This document shows, in pieces, positions 26,324 to 36,465 of a stretch of DNA of 64,000 nt. The stretch lies in assembly GCA_021781745.1 (NCBI GenBank), contig JAJXWH010000015.1:1-64000 (forward strand), in the 5' to 3' direction. The notes under the pieces are model-generated. The model was not told the DNA's origin. It saw nothing but the letters and a program-made list of their open reading frames with translations, and did not search any database. The position numbers and the translations under genes are program-made. The DNA is from Bacillota bacterium (GTDB taxonomy: Bacteria; Bacillota; Clostridia; Clostridiales; Clostridiaceae). Position 1 is the stretch's first letter. The number at the start of each line of letters is the position of its first letter.

Positions 26324-29300
26324 TTATAAACTTAAATTTGTTTCCTCACTATCTTTTAGTGACTTTTTTCGAAATATTCTTCTAAATCTTCTCTTTAAAC
26401 CATCAAGTAACGTGTATATTATTGGTACTACAAACAATGTCAATATTGTGGATGTAATTAATCCTCCGATTATTGCTTGTGCCATAGGTTTACGCATCTC
26501 AGTACCTGCTCCTGTAGCTAATGCTGTAGGAATCATACCAAATATCATGGCTAAAGTAGTCATTACTATTGGTCGCAATCTTACAAGTCCAGCTTGCACC
26601 AAAGCTTCATTTCGCGGCATGCCCTTTTTCATTCTCTCCTTAGCCGCATCAACAAGTAAGATACCATTCTTAGCAACAAGTCCCATAAGCATTATAATAC
26701 CAATCAAAGCTACCATACTTAATTGACTTCCACCAACGAACAATCCTATTATTGCTCCAATAATTGCAAGTGGCAAAGCAAACATTATAGCTATCGGATC
26801 AACAAAGCTTTCAAATTGTGCCGCCATAACTAAATATAGAAGAAGAATTGATAATATTGAATTTTGCTCCATACTATTCATGCTTTTCTGCATAGTTCCA
26901 TTTGATCCACCAATTGATAATGAAACCCCTGATGGTAATTCGCTTTTAATCTTACTTTCATAAGTATTTTGGAAAGTACCTGTAGCCGTACCTTTAACAT
27001 TAGCAGAAAGTTCAACTTGTGCCTGTTTATTATATCTTTGCAATATCGAAGAAGTTGTTCCAATTATCCTTTTAGTCACCTGACTTATAGGAATCATTTT
27101 GTTATTTAAACTTGAAACATAAATATTATCGAGATCATTAAGATTTTTACGTTGATCATCCTGTAATAATACCTTAACGTCATATCTATCTGTTCCATTA
27201 TCGTATTTAGTTACAGTTGTCCCATTAAATAATGTGCTTAAGACATTAGCAACATCTGAAGGATTGACACCTAAATCTGCTGCCTTATCACGGTCTACAG
27301 TAACCTTTACTTCTGGTGTACCTGAATCAGAATTCGTACCTACATCGCTCGCTTGTGGATCTTTAGCCATCTCTGCTCTCATTTTTTCTGCAAAAGCTTG
27401 AACTTTCGCTCTATCATTTCCTACCAATTCAAAACTCACATCTTTGGAAGATCTTCCACCACCGCCTCCCATAGATGCAGCTGATACTGTAAGTGCCATT
27501 CCTGGAATTCCTTTAAAATCACTTCTAAGTTTTTCAGCCATATCTCTCGAGCTATCCTTACGCTTGGACTTATCCACCAACGTAATTTTAATCGATGCAC
27601 TTCTATTACTTACTGTTGAATACATATATTGTACTTCTGGATTCTTCTTAATAATTGCCTCAAGCTGTTTAGTTTCTTGTGATGCATTATCTAAAGTTAT
27701 TCCTGAATCAAAAGTTGCACTAACAGTTACCTGCCCTTGGTCAGTTGAAGGCATCATAGCAAATCCCAAAGATTTAATAAGGCCAATACTTCCCACAAAC
27801 ATAGCAGCACAGACAACTAAAACTATTAATCTTCGGTGCAGCAAAATAGCTAAAAGATGTGAATACTTTTCCGCTAATACATCAAACTTATCATTGAACA
27901 GTCTAAAGAATCTTCCAATAAAGGTCTTGCTTTCTTTTTTTCCTGCCTTAAGCATTTTAGATGACATCATCGGTACAAGGGTAAAGGATACAAATAATGA
28001 AACTGCCATACTAAAAACAATTGTAAGCGAAAATTCAATAAAGTACTTTCCAAGTATCCCCTCTATCACTGCTAAAGGAAAAAATACTGCAATAACTGCT
28101 GAAGTCGTTGCTATTACCGCAAATCCAATTTCTGCTGTAGCATCTTTGGCTGCCTCCATTGGACCTTTTCCCATATGTAGATGACGTACAATATTTTCTA
28201 TAACAACTATAGCGTCATCAATTAGAAGACCAACCGCTAACGACATTGCCATTAAAGACATTGTATTTAATGAAAAATTCATTTCTTTCATACAAATAAA
28301 CGTAGTTATGATTGAAATCGGAAGTGATGATGCACTTATGAGAGTGCTTTCCCATTCATTTAAGAATAAGAATACAATGATAACTGCTAATATGCATCCC
28401 TGTATAATAGTTTTCATAACATCATTTACTGTATCTTGTATAGATGTTGAATTATCACTAACAATTTCAACATGCATATTCTTAGGCAATGATGCCTTAA
28501 GCTGGTTTAATACTGTTTTAACCTCTTTTGCTACCTCAACAGTATTAGAGCCAGATTGCTTTACTATGTCAACACCAATTGCTGGATTTCCTTGATAATA
28601 AGCTGCACTTGTTCTTTCCGCAACTCCATCCTCAACTGTTGCAATGTCTTTTACTCTGATTTCTTTTCCATTTTTAGTAGCTACTAAAATATTCTTAAAA
28701 TCTTCTACTTTTTGTATTTTACTAGTTGTTGTGATAGAAATTTGATCATTTCCATCTGTAACTTTTCCTCCAGACTGATCTACATTATCCTTTTGGATAC
28801 TACTTACCACACTACTTGATGAAAGACCATATTCTTGTAACTTGCTATTATCTAGATTTATATGGATTTCTCTTGTATCCTCTCCAGATACATTTATTGC
28901 TCCAACTCCCGACACTGTATATAACTTCTTCTCGAGTGTATTATCTACATAATCTGACATTTCTTTATTATCATCAGAGCCGTAAACAGCTATGGATAAA
29001 ATTGATGTTGCTGACATATCAAATTTTGAAATAACTGGTGTATTGGCATCACTCGGTAACTTTGCAGCAATCTGAGAAACCTTATCTCTAACTTGTTGTG
29101 CTGCAACCTCACCATCTACGCTTAAATCAAATTCTATAGTAGTTCTTGAAGATCCTTGAGTTACAGTAGAAGTTATATTTTGAACACCGGATATTTGTTG
29201 CACTGCATCTTCTACCTGTTTAGTAATATTAGTTTCAATTGATTCAGGTGATGCTCCAGTTTCTGTAACTGAAACTGAAACATAAGGTAAATCAGCATTT

Positions 29301-29413
29301 GGCATATCATTAAGTGCTAATTTTCCATAGCATACGTAACCTAAAATAGTAAGGACAATCATTACAACTGAAATAAATACCGGTCTTTTAATACTAATAT
29401 TGGCTATATTCAT
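26324..29413 (-). CDS. RND efflux transporter, HAE1/AcrB type
   Basis: 1029-aa proton-driven RND pump. It begins MNIANISIKRPVFISVVMIV (TM1), followed by a large first extracytoplasmic loop. TM4 has AVGLLIDDAIVVIEN with the paired aspartates of the proton relay, and TM10 has GLVAKNGILLVDAAKE with the conserved lysine. The second half repeats the topology, for about 12 membrane helices. Length matches AcrB-type pumps. A glycine-serine rich loop (SAASMGGGGGRSSKD) lies in the second large loop. It is cotranscribed with a membrane-fusion adaptor and a TolC-like gene, with marR divergent. Substrates may be drugs, solvents or lipids; none can be named. Confidence 0.93.
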   Translation of the reverse strand: MNIANISIKRPVFISVVMIVLTILGYVCYGKLALNDMPNADLPYVSVSVTETGASPESIETNITKQVEDAVQQISGVQNITSTVTQGSSRTTIEFDLSVDGEVAAQQVRDKVSQIAAKLPSDANTPVISKFDMSATSILSIAVYGSDDNKEMSDYVDNTLEKKLYTVSGVGAINVSGEDTREIHINLDNSKLQEYGLSSSSVVSSIQKDNVDQSGGKVTDGNDQISITTTSKIQKVEDFKNILVATKNGKEIRVKDIATVEDGVAERTSAAYYQGNPAIGVDIVKQSGSNTVEVAKEVKTVLNQLKASLPKNMHVEIVSDNSTSIQDTVNDVMKTIIQGCILAVIIVFLFLNEWESTLISASSLPISIITTFICMKEMNFSLNTMSLMAMSLAVGLLIDDAIVVIENIVRHLHMGKGPMEAAKDATAEIGFAVIATTSAVIAVFFPLAVIEGILGKYFIEFSLTIVFSMAVSLFVSFTLVPMMSSKMLKAGKKESKTFIGRFFRLFNDKFDVLAEKYSHLLAILLHRRLIVLVVCAAMFVGSIGLIKSLGFAMMPSTDQGQVTVSATFDSGITLDNASQETKQLEAIIKKNPEVQYMYSTVSNRSASIKITLVDKSKRKDSSRDMAEKLRSDFKGIPGMALTVSAASMGGGGGRSSKDVSFELVGNDRAKVQAFAEKMRAEMAKDPQASDVGTNSDSGTPEVKVTVDRDKAADLGVNPSDVANVLSTLFNGTTVTKYDNGTDRYDVKVLLQDDQRKNLNDLDNIYVSSLNNKMIPISQVTKRIIGTTSSILQRYNKQAQVELSANVKGTATGTFQNTYESKIKSELPSGVSLSIGGSNGTMQKSMNSMEQNSILSILLLYLVMAAQFESFVDPIAIMFALPLAIIGAIIGLFVGGSQLSMVALIGIIMLMGLVAKNGILLVDAAKERMKKGMPRNEALVQAGLVRLRPIVMTTLAMIFGMIPTALATGAGTEMRKPMAQAIIGGLITSTILTLFVVPIIYTLLDGLKRRFRRIFRKKSLKDSEETNLSL

Positions 29414-29425
29414 TTATCATCCCTC

Positions 29426-30646
29426 CTATTTAGAAGCTGTGTCTTCTGCACCGCCATCTTGTTTAGAAACTGCATCTATTGCATCGCCATCTTGCAGTGT
29501 ACTTGTATTTGTAACGATTATTTGATCTCCATTTTTAACGCCAGATGTTATTTCTACGTTATTATCATTAGTTTCTCCAATGGTAACTTTTGTTTTTTTA
29601 GCTGTTCCATTATCATTTATAAAGACTGAATAATCTCCTTCGTTTCCAACCAAAGCATTTATTGGTATAGTAATCACTTCAATCTTTTGATCATTAACAA
29701 GCGTTACTTTTCCATAGATGCCAGGAAGTAGAGATTTATCACTATTATCTATTTTTATTTTACAATTAAAAACTCTTGAAGTTGTATCTGCTGATAAATC
29801 CATATTTTGCACAGTACCATTAAATGTCTTATCACTTCCATCTACTACAATCGTCGCTGGTTGTCCTATTTTTACACTACTTATTTTTTCTTGTGGAACT
29901 TGTATTGTTGCGTATATAGATGATATATCATTAACTGTCGCAAGTGCTGCTCCCGAAGATGCCATTTGCCCTATATTGGCAGATTTATTACTAATCACTC
30001 CGCTTATAGGGGCCTTAATTATTGTATTATTCAAGTTATCCTGCAAATTTGATATACTCACTTTTTCAGCATCTATATTTGATTGAGCTGTTTGAATAGT
30101 TGCATTGCCAGAATCATAATCAGCTTTAGCATTGTTTAAAGTTTTTTCGGCAGCTTCAAGATCTGCTTTTGAAATGGCATTTCCATCAAAAAGAGTTTTT
30201 TGTCTATCATAATTGCGCTGTGCATCATCCAAATTAATTTTTAATTTTTCTAGAGCCACCTGTGATGAATTTAATTGGTTTTCATATACTTGTAACTGAG
30301 CCTGTGCAGTTTTTATATTATTTTTTATATCTTGATCATCTAATGTAACTAATGTATCTCCAGCATTTACATATTGTCCATTTTCAAGTGATTCAGACAT
30401 AACCTTTGCTGATATTTTGCTACTTACAATTCCTTGTTGATAAGCCTCTAAAGTAGCTTTATATGTATCACCCGAATTTTTTTCTGTTGTTGTAGCTGTT
30501 TGTACCTCAACTGATGTTTTACTTGCAACAGCTGTTGTAGTGATATTTTTTTTACTAGTTGATAGCTTATTTTTAGCTACTACAACACAACCTATTACGG
30601 CTATGGTAATTAGTGCATATATGACTATCTTTTTTGCGTTCTTCAT
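29426..30646 (-). CDS. RND membrane-fusion adaptor subunit
   Basis: 406-aa HlyD/AcrA-type adaptor. It has an N-terminal membrane anchor (IVIYALITIAVIGCVVVA), two lipoyl half-motifs (GIVSSKISAKV...VNAGDTLVTLDDQDI and NTIIKAPISGVISNKSANIG) flanking a long coiled coil (about 95-200), then beta-barrel and membrane-proximal domains. It would link the RND pump to the cell exterior. AGGAGG precedes the ATG, and the RND gene starts 12 bases after its stop. As first gene of the operon it faces the marR gene, so the 400-base gap should hold both promoters. Confidence 0.92.
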   Translation of the reverse strand: MKNAKKIVIYALITIAVIGCVVVAKNKLSTSKKNITTTAVASKTSVEVQTATTTEKNSGDTYKATLEAYQQGIVSSKISAKVMSESLENGQYVNAGDTLVTLDDQDIKNNIKTAQAQLQVYENQLNSSQVALEKLKINLDDAQRNYDRQKTLFDGNAISKADLEAAEKTLNNAKADYDSGNATIQTAQSNIDAEKVSISNLQDNLNNTIIKAPISGVISNKSANIGQMASSGAALATVNDISSIYATIQVPQEKISSVKIGQPATIVVDGSDKTFNGTVQNMDLSADTTSRVFNCKIKIDNSDKSLLPGIYGKVTLVNDQKIEVITIPINALVGNEGDYSVFINDNGTAKKTKVTIGETNDNNVEITSGVKNGDQIIVTNTSTLQDGDAIDAVSKQDGGAEDTASK

Positions 30647-30980
30647 TTTCTATCCTCCTAATTATAATTAATTTCATATATTTTACTATTTCTATAAATA
30701 AATGCTGATTTCTTTGCATATATTATGTATTAACTTTCATCTATATAATAGAAATTTTCAGGCTACTTTAATAATACTTTGTCTAATATACAAGTAATGC
30801 AAACTCCGTCCCTTTAATATTAATGATAAATGAAATATATTATTTTTTCATTAATTAATACTTAATTCCAACTTATATTTTTTGTGATTTTTTTGTTTAT
30901 TTTTTAATTATTATCCTAATATATTCTAATCATATATTGATTATATTTTTATAACTATTATAAGTCAATAATCTTCTCTA

Positions 30981-31009
30981 TTGTTTTCAAATTGTTAATA
31001 GTTTATAAT
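30981..31009 (+). promoter_or_regulatory. marR promoter
   Basis: TTGTTT (30981-30986), 17-base spacer and TATAAT (31004-31009), placing the start about 30 bases before the marR ATG. The rest of the divergent region (30647-30980) should carry the efflux operon promoter. An inverted pair TATTGA/TCAATA at 30935-30970 could be an operator but is not distinctive. Confidence 0.55.
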
Positions 31010-31046
31010 TTACTCATAAATTAACTTAGGAAGGATTTGTTTAAAT

Positions 31047-31532
31047 ATGGATAAAGATAATTTATTTAAAGTTGCCGATTCCTTAGTTAACTTTTTATGG
31101 ATTGTTAAAAAGTATATACTTAAGGAAAATGATATAGCTAAAAATTTTCATTCTCCATCAAAGGAATTAGAAAATTATATCCCTAGTTTTTCTATTCCTC
31201 CATCGCATATAAAGGTTATTTTTTATCTTGCAGAGGTTAAATCATCTCCTATCTCACAGATTGCAGATAACTTAAATATATCAAAACCTAATATGACTCC
31301 AATCATTGATAACTTAATTGGTTATGGATTAGTTAATAGATATCCCGATCCTACTGATAGACGAATTTTAAGAGTTGAACTTACTTCAAAAGCTTGTGAA
31401 TTACTAGATGCTTTCCGTATTGCAATTAGTAAATCATTTGTTGAAAAAATCTCTCTCCTTTCTGATGAAGAGATAATTATGTTGGATGATTCCGTATCAA
31501 ACCTTATAACTATATTGAAAAAATTGAAGTGA
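31047..31532 (+). CDS. MarR-family transcriptional regulator
   Basis: 161-aa winged-helix regulator. The DNA-binding core is clear: PPSHIKVIFYLAEVK, then ISQIADNLNISKPNMTPIID (recognition helix) and the wing DPTDRRILRVELT, followed by the C-terminal dimer helices. MarR proteins usually repress adjacent drug-export genes and release DNA on binding a ligand. It is divergent from the three-gene RND efflux operon, which is its likely target. AGGAAGG lies a rather long 12 bases before the ATG. Confidence 0.88.
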   Translation: MDKDNLFKVADSLVNFLWIVKKYILKENDIAKNFHSPSKELENYIPSFSIPPSHIKVIFYLAEVKSSPISQIADNLNISKPNMTPIIDNLIGYGLVNRYPDPTDRRILRVELTSKACELLDAFRIAISKSFVEKISLLSDEEIIMLDDSVSNLITILKKLK

Positions 31533-31650
31533 AATTTTTTCATCACGACTAACTATTAAACAAATATATAGTCAGATAATATCTTTATATTTTCTATTTC
31601 TTTACTTCTATTTTACTAAATTAAATAGAAGTATTTTATCAACCAAAAGT

Positions 31651-31691
31651 ATGATTAAAGGGATGATTAATTCAATCATCCCTTTAATCAT
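31651..31691. terminator. Bidirectional terminator between marR and the trans-sulfuration genes
   Basis: ATGATTAAAGGGATGATT and its exact complement form an 18-bp perfect stem with a 5-base loop between two converging genes. T-rich flanks lie on both sides. It probably stops transcription from both directions. Confidence 0.75.
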
Positions 31692-31722
31692 TTATATTAT
31701 ATTCTTACCAATGCTGCACAAT

Positions 31723-32859
31723 TTACTTTTCCATTGCCTCTTTAAATGATTCTATTAAATCATCAATATCTTCTAGACCTACAGAAACTCTTATTAGTGT
31801 ATCCGTTATCCCAAGTTCTTCTCTTTCTTCTTTTGGAATTGAGGCATGACTCATTTTAGCTGGATATGAAACTATGGTTTCTACACTACCTAAACTTACT
31901 GCCACAGCTACATTTTTAACATTATTTAGAAAAGTTTTAGTTCTCTCAAAAGTTTTAAATTTAAATGATAGCACTGCACCAGCACCATCCGCTTGCTCTA
32001 AGTGCAACTCTCTTCCTTCCATAGAAGGTAATCCAAGATAATATACCTTTTCTACTTCTTCTCTTGATTCAAGCCATTCTGCTAACTTTTGAGCACTTTT
32101 TTTAAGTGCATCTAATCTAACTTTTAAGGTTTTAATGCCTCTAACTAAAAGCCATGAGTCTTGTGGTCCAAGAACTGCTCCGAAAGTATTTTGTATTTGA
32201 TAAATTCTATCCCCAAGCTCTTTTGTTTTAGCTACAACAAGACCTGCTATAACATCACTATGCCCTCCAAGGAACTTAGTTGCACTATGTACAACTATAT
32301 CAACGCCAAGCTCTAATGGTCTTTGGAGATATGGTGACATAAATGTATTATCTACTATTGTAATTGCATTATTTTCTTTTGCTAATCTACTAGCGGCTCT
32401 TAAATCTGTTACCTTTAACAATGGATTTGATGGTGTTTCTAAATACAACCCCTTTGTATTTTCCCTAAATGATTGTTTTATTTGTTCAATATTTGAAGCA
32501 TCTACAAAGGTAAATTCAATGTTAAACCTTGAAAATAATTTTGTAGCAGCTCTATATGTACCTCCATAAACGTCCCCACAAATTATAATGTGATCTCCTG
32601 CTGAAAATATTGATAATACAGAGCAAATAGCTGCCATCCCTGAAGCAAATGCAAATCCACACTCACCACCTTCAAGTTCTGCTATTAATTTTTCCACTAC
32701 GTCTCTAGTTGGATTTCCCGACCTTGCGTAATCATATTTACCAAAATTCTCTATATCAAATTGATGAAATGTTGATGTTTGATATATTGGAGTACTTACA
32801 GAACCTGTTGTAGGATCAATATCTCCGCTTGCATGTATTAATTTAGTTCCGAAATTCAT
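31723..32859 (-). CDS. Trans-sulfuration enzyme (cystathionine gamma-synthase/lyase family)
   Basis: 378-aa PLP enzyme of the Cys/Met metabolism family. Visible residues: YDYARSGNPTRD (PLP phosphate contact), FASGMAAI, the aspartate of ITIVDNTFMSPY and the PLP lysine in VVHSATKFLGGHSD. The C-terminal LIRVSVGLEDIDDLI is typical. Sequence alone does not separate cystathionine gamma-synthase, gamma-lyase, beta-lyase and O-acetylhomoserine sulfhydrylase reliably. It is the second of two such paralogues behind an S-box riboswitch, so methionine or homocysteine synthesis is the likely pathway, with one paralogue making cystathionine and the other splitting it. Confidence 0.85.
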   Translation of the reverse strand: MNFGTKLIHASGDIDPTTGSVSTPIYQTSTFHQFDIENFGKYDYARSGNPTRDVVEKLIAELEGGECGFAFASGMAAICSVLSIFSAGDHIIICGDVYGGTYRAATKLFSRFNIEFTFVDASNIEQIKQSFRENTKGLYLETPSNPLLKVTDLRAASRLAKENNAITIVDNTFMSPYLQRPLELGVDIVVHSATKFLGGHSDVIAGLVVAKTKELGDRIYQIQNTFGAVLGPQDSWLLVRGIKTLKVRLDALKKSAQKLAEWLESREEVEKVYYLGLPSMEGRELHLEQADGAGAVLSFKFKTFERTKTFLNNVKNVAVAVSLGSVETIVSYPAKMSHASIPKEEREELGITDTLIRVSVGLEDIDDLIESFKEAMEK

Positions 32860-32955
32860 AATTTCCCCTTCTTTCTTTCAGTTCACAGTTAACGATTTAT
32901 TCTTTTCAAAAAGCCTTTGACTTTTTTCCTTAATCATTTATCATTAATTATTCAT

Positions 32956-34104
32956 TTATTTACCAATAGCGTTTTCTAGATCATTTATTAAATCATCAAC
33001 ATTTTCTATGCCAACTGATAATCTAAGTAAATATTCATCTACACCTAATCTTTTCTTAATATCTTCTGGAATTTCTGAATGAGTTTGAGTTATTGGATAT
33101 GTAATTAAGGTTTCAACTCCGCCTAAACTTTCAGCAAACCTTATTACTTTAACGCTTTCTAGAATCTTAGCTACTAGTTGCTTATCTTTAACTCTAAAAG
33201 ATAAGGTTGCTCCAAAGCCTGTTGCTTGTTTTTTATTTAATTCATATCCTTCAAAATTATCTAGCCCTACATAATAAACCTTTTCTATATTAGGATTATT
33301 CTTTAAAAAGTTTGCTATTTTTATTGTGTTTTCTTGTGACCTATCTAGCCTTATATGCAAGGTTTTTAGACCTCTTAAAACTAGCCATGAATCAAACGGA
33401 GATAAGGTCGCACCAGTTGACATGTGAATTCTCCTAAGCTTTTGTAAAATTTCTTCATCATTTCCAACTATAAAACCAGCCAGTAGATCATGGTGCCCAC
33501 CTAAAAACTTTGTTCCACTATGTACTACTAAGTCTGCACCTAGTTCTAGTGGTTTTTGGTAATAAGGAGTTAAAAACGTATTATCTACAATTAGTAATAA
33601 ATTATTTGCTTTTGTTATTTCTGCAACTGCCCTTATATCCATAACCTTCATCATCGGATTAGAAGGAGTCTCTATAAGAACGGCTTTCGTATTTTCTTTT
33701 ATGCAATTTTCTATATTTTCAATCTTTGTCGTATCAATAAAAGTAACTTCAAGACTAAAATCTTTAAAGATATCATCAAATAATCTGTATGTTCCTCCAT
33801 ATAAATCATCAGATAAAATCACATGATCCCCAGATTTAAACAAGTGTATACAGGCAGTAATTGCTGCAACTCCTGACGAAAATCCTATTGCTGATTTTCC
33901 ACCTTCTAAAACAGCTAATGTTTTTTCAGCTTCTTCTCGTGTAGGATTTTGGGCTCTTGCATAATCATATCCTGTGCTATTATTAAGTCCATGATGCTTA
34001 AATGTTGCGGCTTGATATATTGGATAACTTATTGCTCCTGTAGCTTTATCTCCACCTGATACTCCGCTGACTGCAATTGTTTCAAAAGATTTTTTTAAAG
34101 TCAT
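32956..34104 (-). CDS. Trans-sulfuration enzyme (cystathionine beta-lyase/gamma-synthase family)
   Basis: 382-aa PLP-dependent paralogue of the following gene. It shows YDYARAQNPTREEAEKT, SSGVAAITACIHLF, LIVDNTFLTPYYQ and the PLP lysine in HSGTKFLGGHHDLLAG. The doubled histidine in GGHHD, instead of GGHSD in its neighbour, suggests different reaction preference. AAAGGAGG precedes the ATG. It is the first gene after the S-box leader, so its expression should fall when S-adenosylmethionine is plentiful. The exact reaction remains open between lyase and synthase. Confidence 0.85.
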   Translation of the reverse strand: MTLKKSFETIAVSGVSGGDKATGAISYPIYQAATFKHHGLNNSTGYDYARAQNPTREEAEKTLAVLEGGKSAIGFSSGVAAITACIHLFKSGDHVILSDDLYGGTYRLFDDIFKDFSLEVTFIDTTKIENIENCIKENTKAVLIETPSNPMMKVMDIRAVAEITKANNLLLIVDNTFLTPYYQKPLELGADLVVHSGTKFLGGHHDLLAGFIVGNDEEILQKLRRIHMSTGATLSPFDSWLVLRGLKTLHIRLDRSQENTIKIANFLKNNPNIEKVYYVGLDNFEGYELNKKQATGFGATLSFRVKDKQLVAKILESVKVIRFAESLGGVETLITYPITQTHSEIPEDIKKRLGVDEYLLRLSVGIENVDDLINDLENAIGK

Positions 34105-34158
34105 TGTTTTGCCTCCTTTAGTTTATGTTTGCTTAATGCTTTGCAGATAATAGTAATT

Positions 34159-34345
34159 AAAAAAAGCCACTTCAAAATAAGAAGTGACTTTGTAGCCATA
34201 CTATAAGTTCTAATAAGACTTAATTCCTCTCATTTTTCAAGATATTCTCTTGCAGGATTTAGCACCAACGAAAAAATTTATATGAAATTTTTTTCAGGTT
34301 GCCGGGCTTCAAAGGGCCAGTCCCTCCACCACTCTTAATAAGATT
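34159..34345 (-). ncRNA. SAM-I (S-box) riboswitch with terminator
   Basis: The minus-strand leader has the S-box core in order: AAGAGUGGUGGAGGGACUGG, CCCUUUGAAGCCCGGCAACC, GGUGCUAAAUCCUGC and AAUGAGAGGAA. A terminator follows (AGUCACUUC with GAAGUGGCU, then seven U, 34159-34190). S-adenosylmethionine binding is known to favour the terminator, here reducing expression of the two trans-sulfuration genes downstream. Confidence 0.95.
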
Positions 34346-34453
34346 AACTTATCCAAATATTTATTTGTTAATACTAATTATACATAGTTAAATTCACTTG
34401 TCAATAAATAATAGTAAAATTATCGACTTTCTATGTAATTAGAACAATAATTT

Positions 34454-35725
34454 TTATTCATATCTTAAAGCTTCAATTGGATCAAGGTTTGCAGCTTTTT
34501 TTGCTGGGTAATATCCAAAGAAAACACCTATAGCCATTGAAAAAGTAAAGCTTATTAGTATTGTTGGTATAGATATTGATATTGGTGATTTTAATATCAA
34601 ACATGCTATTATACCCATTCCTATTCCCAATATTATTCCTATTGTTCCCCCAATCGAACATATTATAACCGATTCAGTTATAAACTGCATTTTTATATGA
34701 CTACTTTTAGCACCAAGAGCTTTTCGTGTTCCAATTTCCCTAGTTCTTTCCGTAACTGATACAAGCATTATATTCATTACTCCTATTCCTCCTACGAGCA
34801 ATGCTATAGCTGCAATTACAGATATCCCTAAAGATATCATACCAAGCACTGATGTAATAGATTCTGCTTGATTTTGGAGATTAAAAACTTGTAATTCCCA
34901 ATATTTATTGTTCTTATATAGCTTATCGGCATATTTTTTTATATCCTTAACAAGTTTATCTGAGTCTACATTAGCCTTAGGTTTAATCATAAAATAACTA
35001 TAATTTTTAGTCTTTTGTTCTGATTTTGCTGTAGTTACAGGAATATATAAATTAGATTGTATATCTTTTTCTTTAGCTGCTGTTCCTCCTCCTTCAAGAA
35101 ATGAAGGCGGTTCATACTTATATATACCTACAATAACATATGTTTCAATACTATCTTGAACATATGCTTTAATTTCTTTTCCCAAAGGATTAGTCTTCCC
35201 TTTAAACATATTATTAACAAGCTTATCTGAAACAACAGCAGTCTTTTTCATTCCTTTAATATCTTTATCAGCAATAAATCTCCCACTAATCATTTTAACA
35301 TTACTAACATCTTTATACTCATCATTTACTCCTATAATAGACACATTAGCATATAAATATCCGTCTTTTACCTTCCCTTGCCCAGTATTTGCTTCTATGC
35401 TCACATTACTAATTCTATCGTTAAACGCCTCTTTAATAGAATTAATTTGATCCAAAGAAATAAGATCACTATCTTCTGGTGCTTTGCCTGAATACCCTTC
35501 ACCTCCAGAATTACCATCACTTCTCTCTCTTACTTGAACATACATATTATTAGCTCCTAGTTTATCCAACTCCCCTGACACTTTAGCAGTAATTGCACTT
35601 CCAATAGAAACAATTCCTATAACCGCTGATATTCCTATAATAATCCCAAGCATAGTTAATAACGAACGCATTTTACTTGATTTTATACCTGCTATTGCAA
35701 GCAATATATTTTCTTTTATAAACAT
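34454..35725 (-). CDS. MacB-like ABC transporter permease
   Basis: 423-aa permease of the MacB/FtsX type: one N-terminal membrane helix (LTMLGIIIGISAVIGIVSIG), a large extracytoplasmic MacB core domain (about 45-280) and three C-terminal helices around 290-410, with the conserved ERTREIGTRKALGAK loop and the final ANLDPIEALRYE. Its start overlaps the end of the ATPase gene by 10 bases. With the ATPase and adaptor upstream it forms a MacAB-like efflux or peptide-export complex. The substrate is unknown. Confidence 0.92.
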   Translation of the reverse strand: MFIKENILLAIAGIKSSKMRSLLTMLGIIIGISAVIGIVSIGSAITAKVSGELDKLGANNMYVQVRERSDGNSGGEGYSGKAPEDSDLISLDQINSIKEAFNDRISNVSIEANTGQGKVKDGYLYANVSIIGVNDEYKDVSNVKMISGRFIADKDIKGMKKTAVVSDKLVNNMFKGKTNPLGKEIKAYVQDSIETYVIVGIYKYEPPSFLEGGGTAAKEKDIQSNLYIPVTTAKSEQKTKNYSYFMIKPKANVDSDKLVKDIKKYADKLYKNNKYWELQVFNLQNQAESITSVLGMISLGISVIAAIALLVGGIGVMNIMLVSVTERTREIGTRKALGAKSSHIKMQFITESVIICSIGGTIGIILGIGMGIIACLILKSPISISIPTILISFTFSMAIGVFFGYYPAKKAANLDPIEALRYE

Positions 35726-36453
35726 ATCTCTTCACCACTTGGAAACTTTCTTACATAATTGTCATTGTAAGTATCAGATACAATTTTTCCATCCTTTAAT
35801 GTTATAATTCTCTCTGTTTCTTCTGCCAATTCATAGTTATGAGTTATGAAAACAATAGTCTTTCCTTCTAATTCATGTACCTTATGAAATAAATCCATAA
35901 CCAATCTTCCGGTTGCAGAATCAAGAGCTCCAGTGGGTTCATCTGCAAGTATTATACTTGGATCATTAGCAAGGGCACGTGCAATTGCTACTCTTTGTTT
36001 TTGCCCACCCGATAATTCATTAGGAAGATGCATCATCCTGTCACTCATTTCAACAAGCTCTAAAAGTTTTTCTGCTCTTTCCTTTCTTTCATGTCTATTC
36101 ATCCCATAGTAAAGCATTGGCAATTCAACATTTTTCAGGGCTGAGCTTCTTGGTATTAAATTATATGTTTGAAATACAAAACCTATTTGTTTGTTTCTGA
36201 CATCCGATAATCCATTATCTGTTTTTTCATTCACATTAGTACCATCTAAAAAGTATGTTCCAGCTGTAGGCCTGTCTAAAGCACCTATAATATTCATTAA
36301 GGTACTTTTTCCAGATCCAGATGCACCGACTATGGATACAAATTCACCCTTTTTTATTGTTATATCTATATTCTTAAGAATGTCCAATTGATTGGGAGTT
36401 CCAACATAAAAACTTTTGACAATATTCTTCATTTCTATTATATTATCATTCAA
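35716..36453 (-). CDS. ABC transporter ATP-binding protein (MacB/LolD type)
   Basis: 245-aa ATPase with Walker A GASGSGKST, Q-loop VFQTYNLIP, signature LSGGQKQRVAIARAL, Walker B SIILADEPTGALD and the H-loop ITHN. It powers the neighbouring permease. The start is uncertain: a GTG at 36462 overlaps its own GGGGG ribosome site, so TTG at 36453, about 8 bases after that site, is preferred. It lies 12 bases (by this start) from the adaptor gene and overlaps the permease gene, so the three are one transcription unit. Confidence 0.92.
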   Translation of the reverse strand: MNDNIIEMKNIVKSFYVGTPNQLDILKNIDITIKKGEFVSIVGASGSGKSTLMNIIGALDRPTAGTYFLDGTNVNEKTDNGLSDVRNKQIGFVFQTYNLIPRSSALKNVELPMLYYGMNRHERKERAEKLLELVEMSDRMMHLPNELSGGQKQRVAIARALANDPSIILADEPTGALDSATGRLVMDLFHKVHELEGKTIVFITHNYELAEETERIITLKDGKIVSDTYNDNYVRKFPSGEEICL

Positions 36454-36465
36454 TAAACTCACCCC

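Noticed and set aside
27444..28184. Long antisense frames, such as 246 codons opposite the RND pump, 182 codons opposite glmS (14043-14591) and 172 codons opposite pyrE (4966-5484)
   Set aside because: They lie entirely inside well-supported genes, show no protein family pattern and lack ribosome sites; they are by-products of codon use in the real genes.
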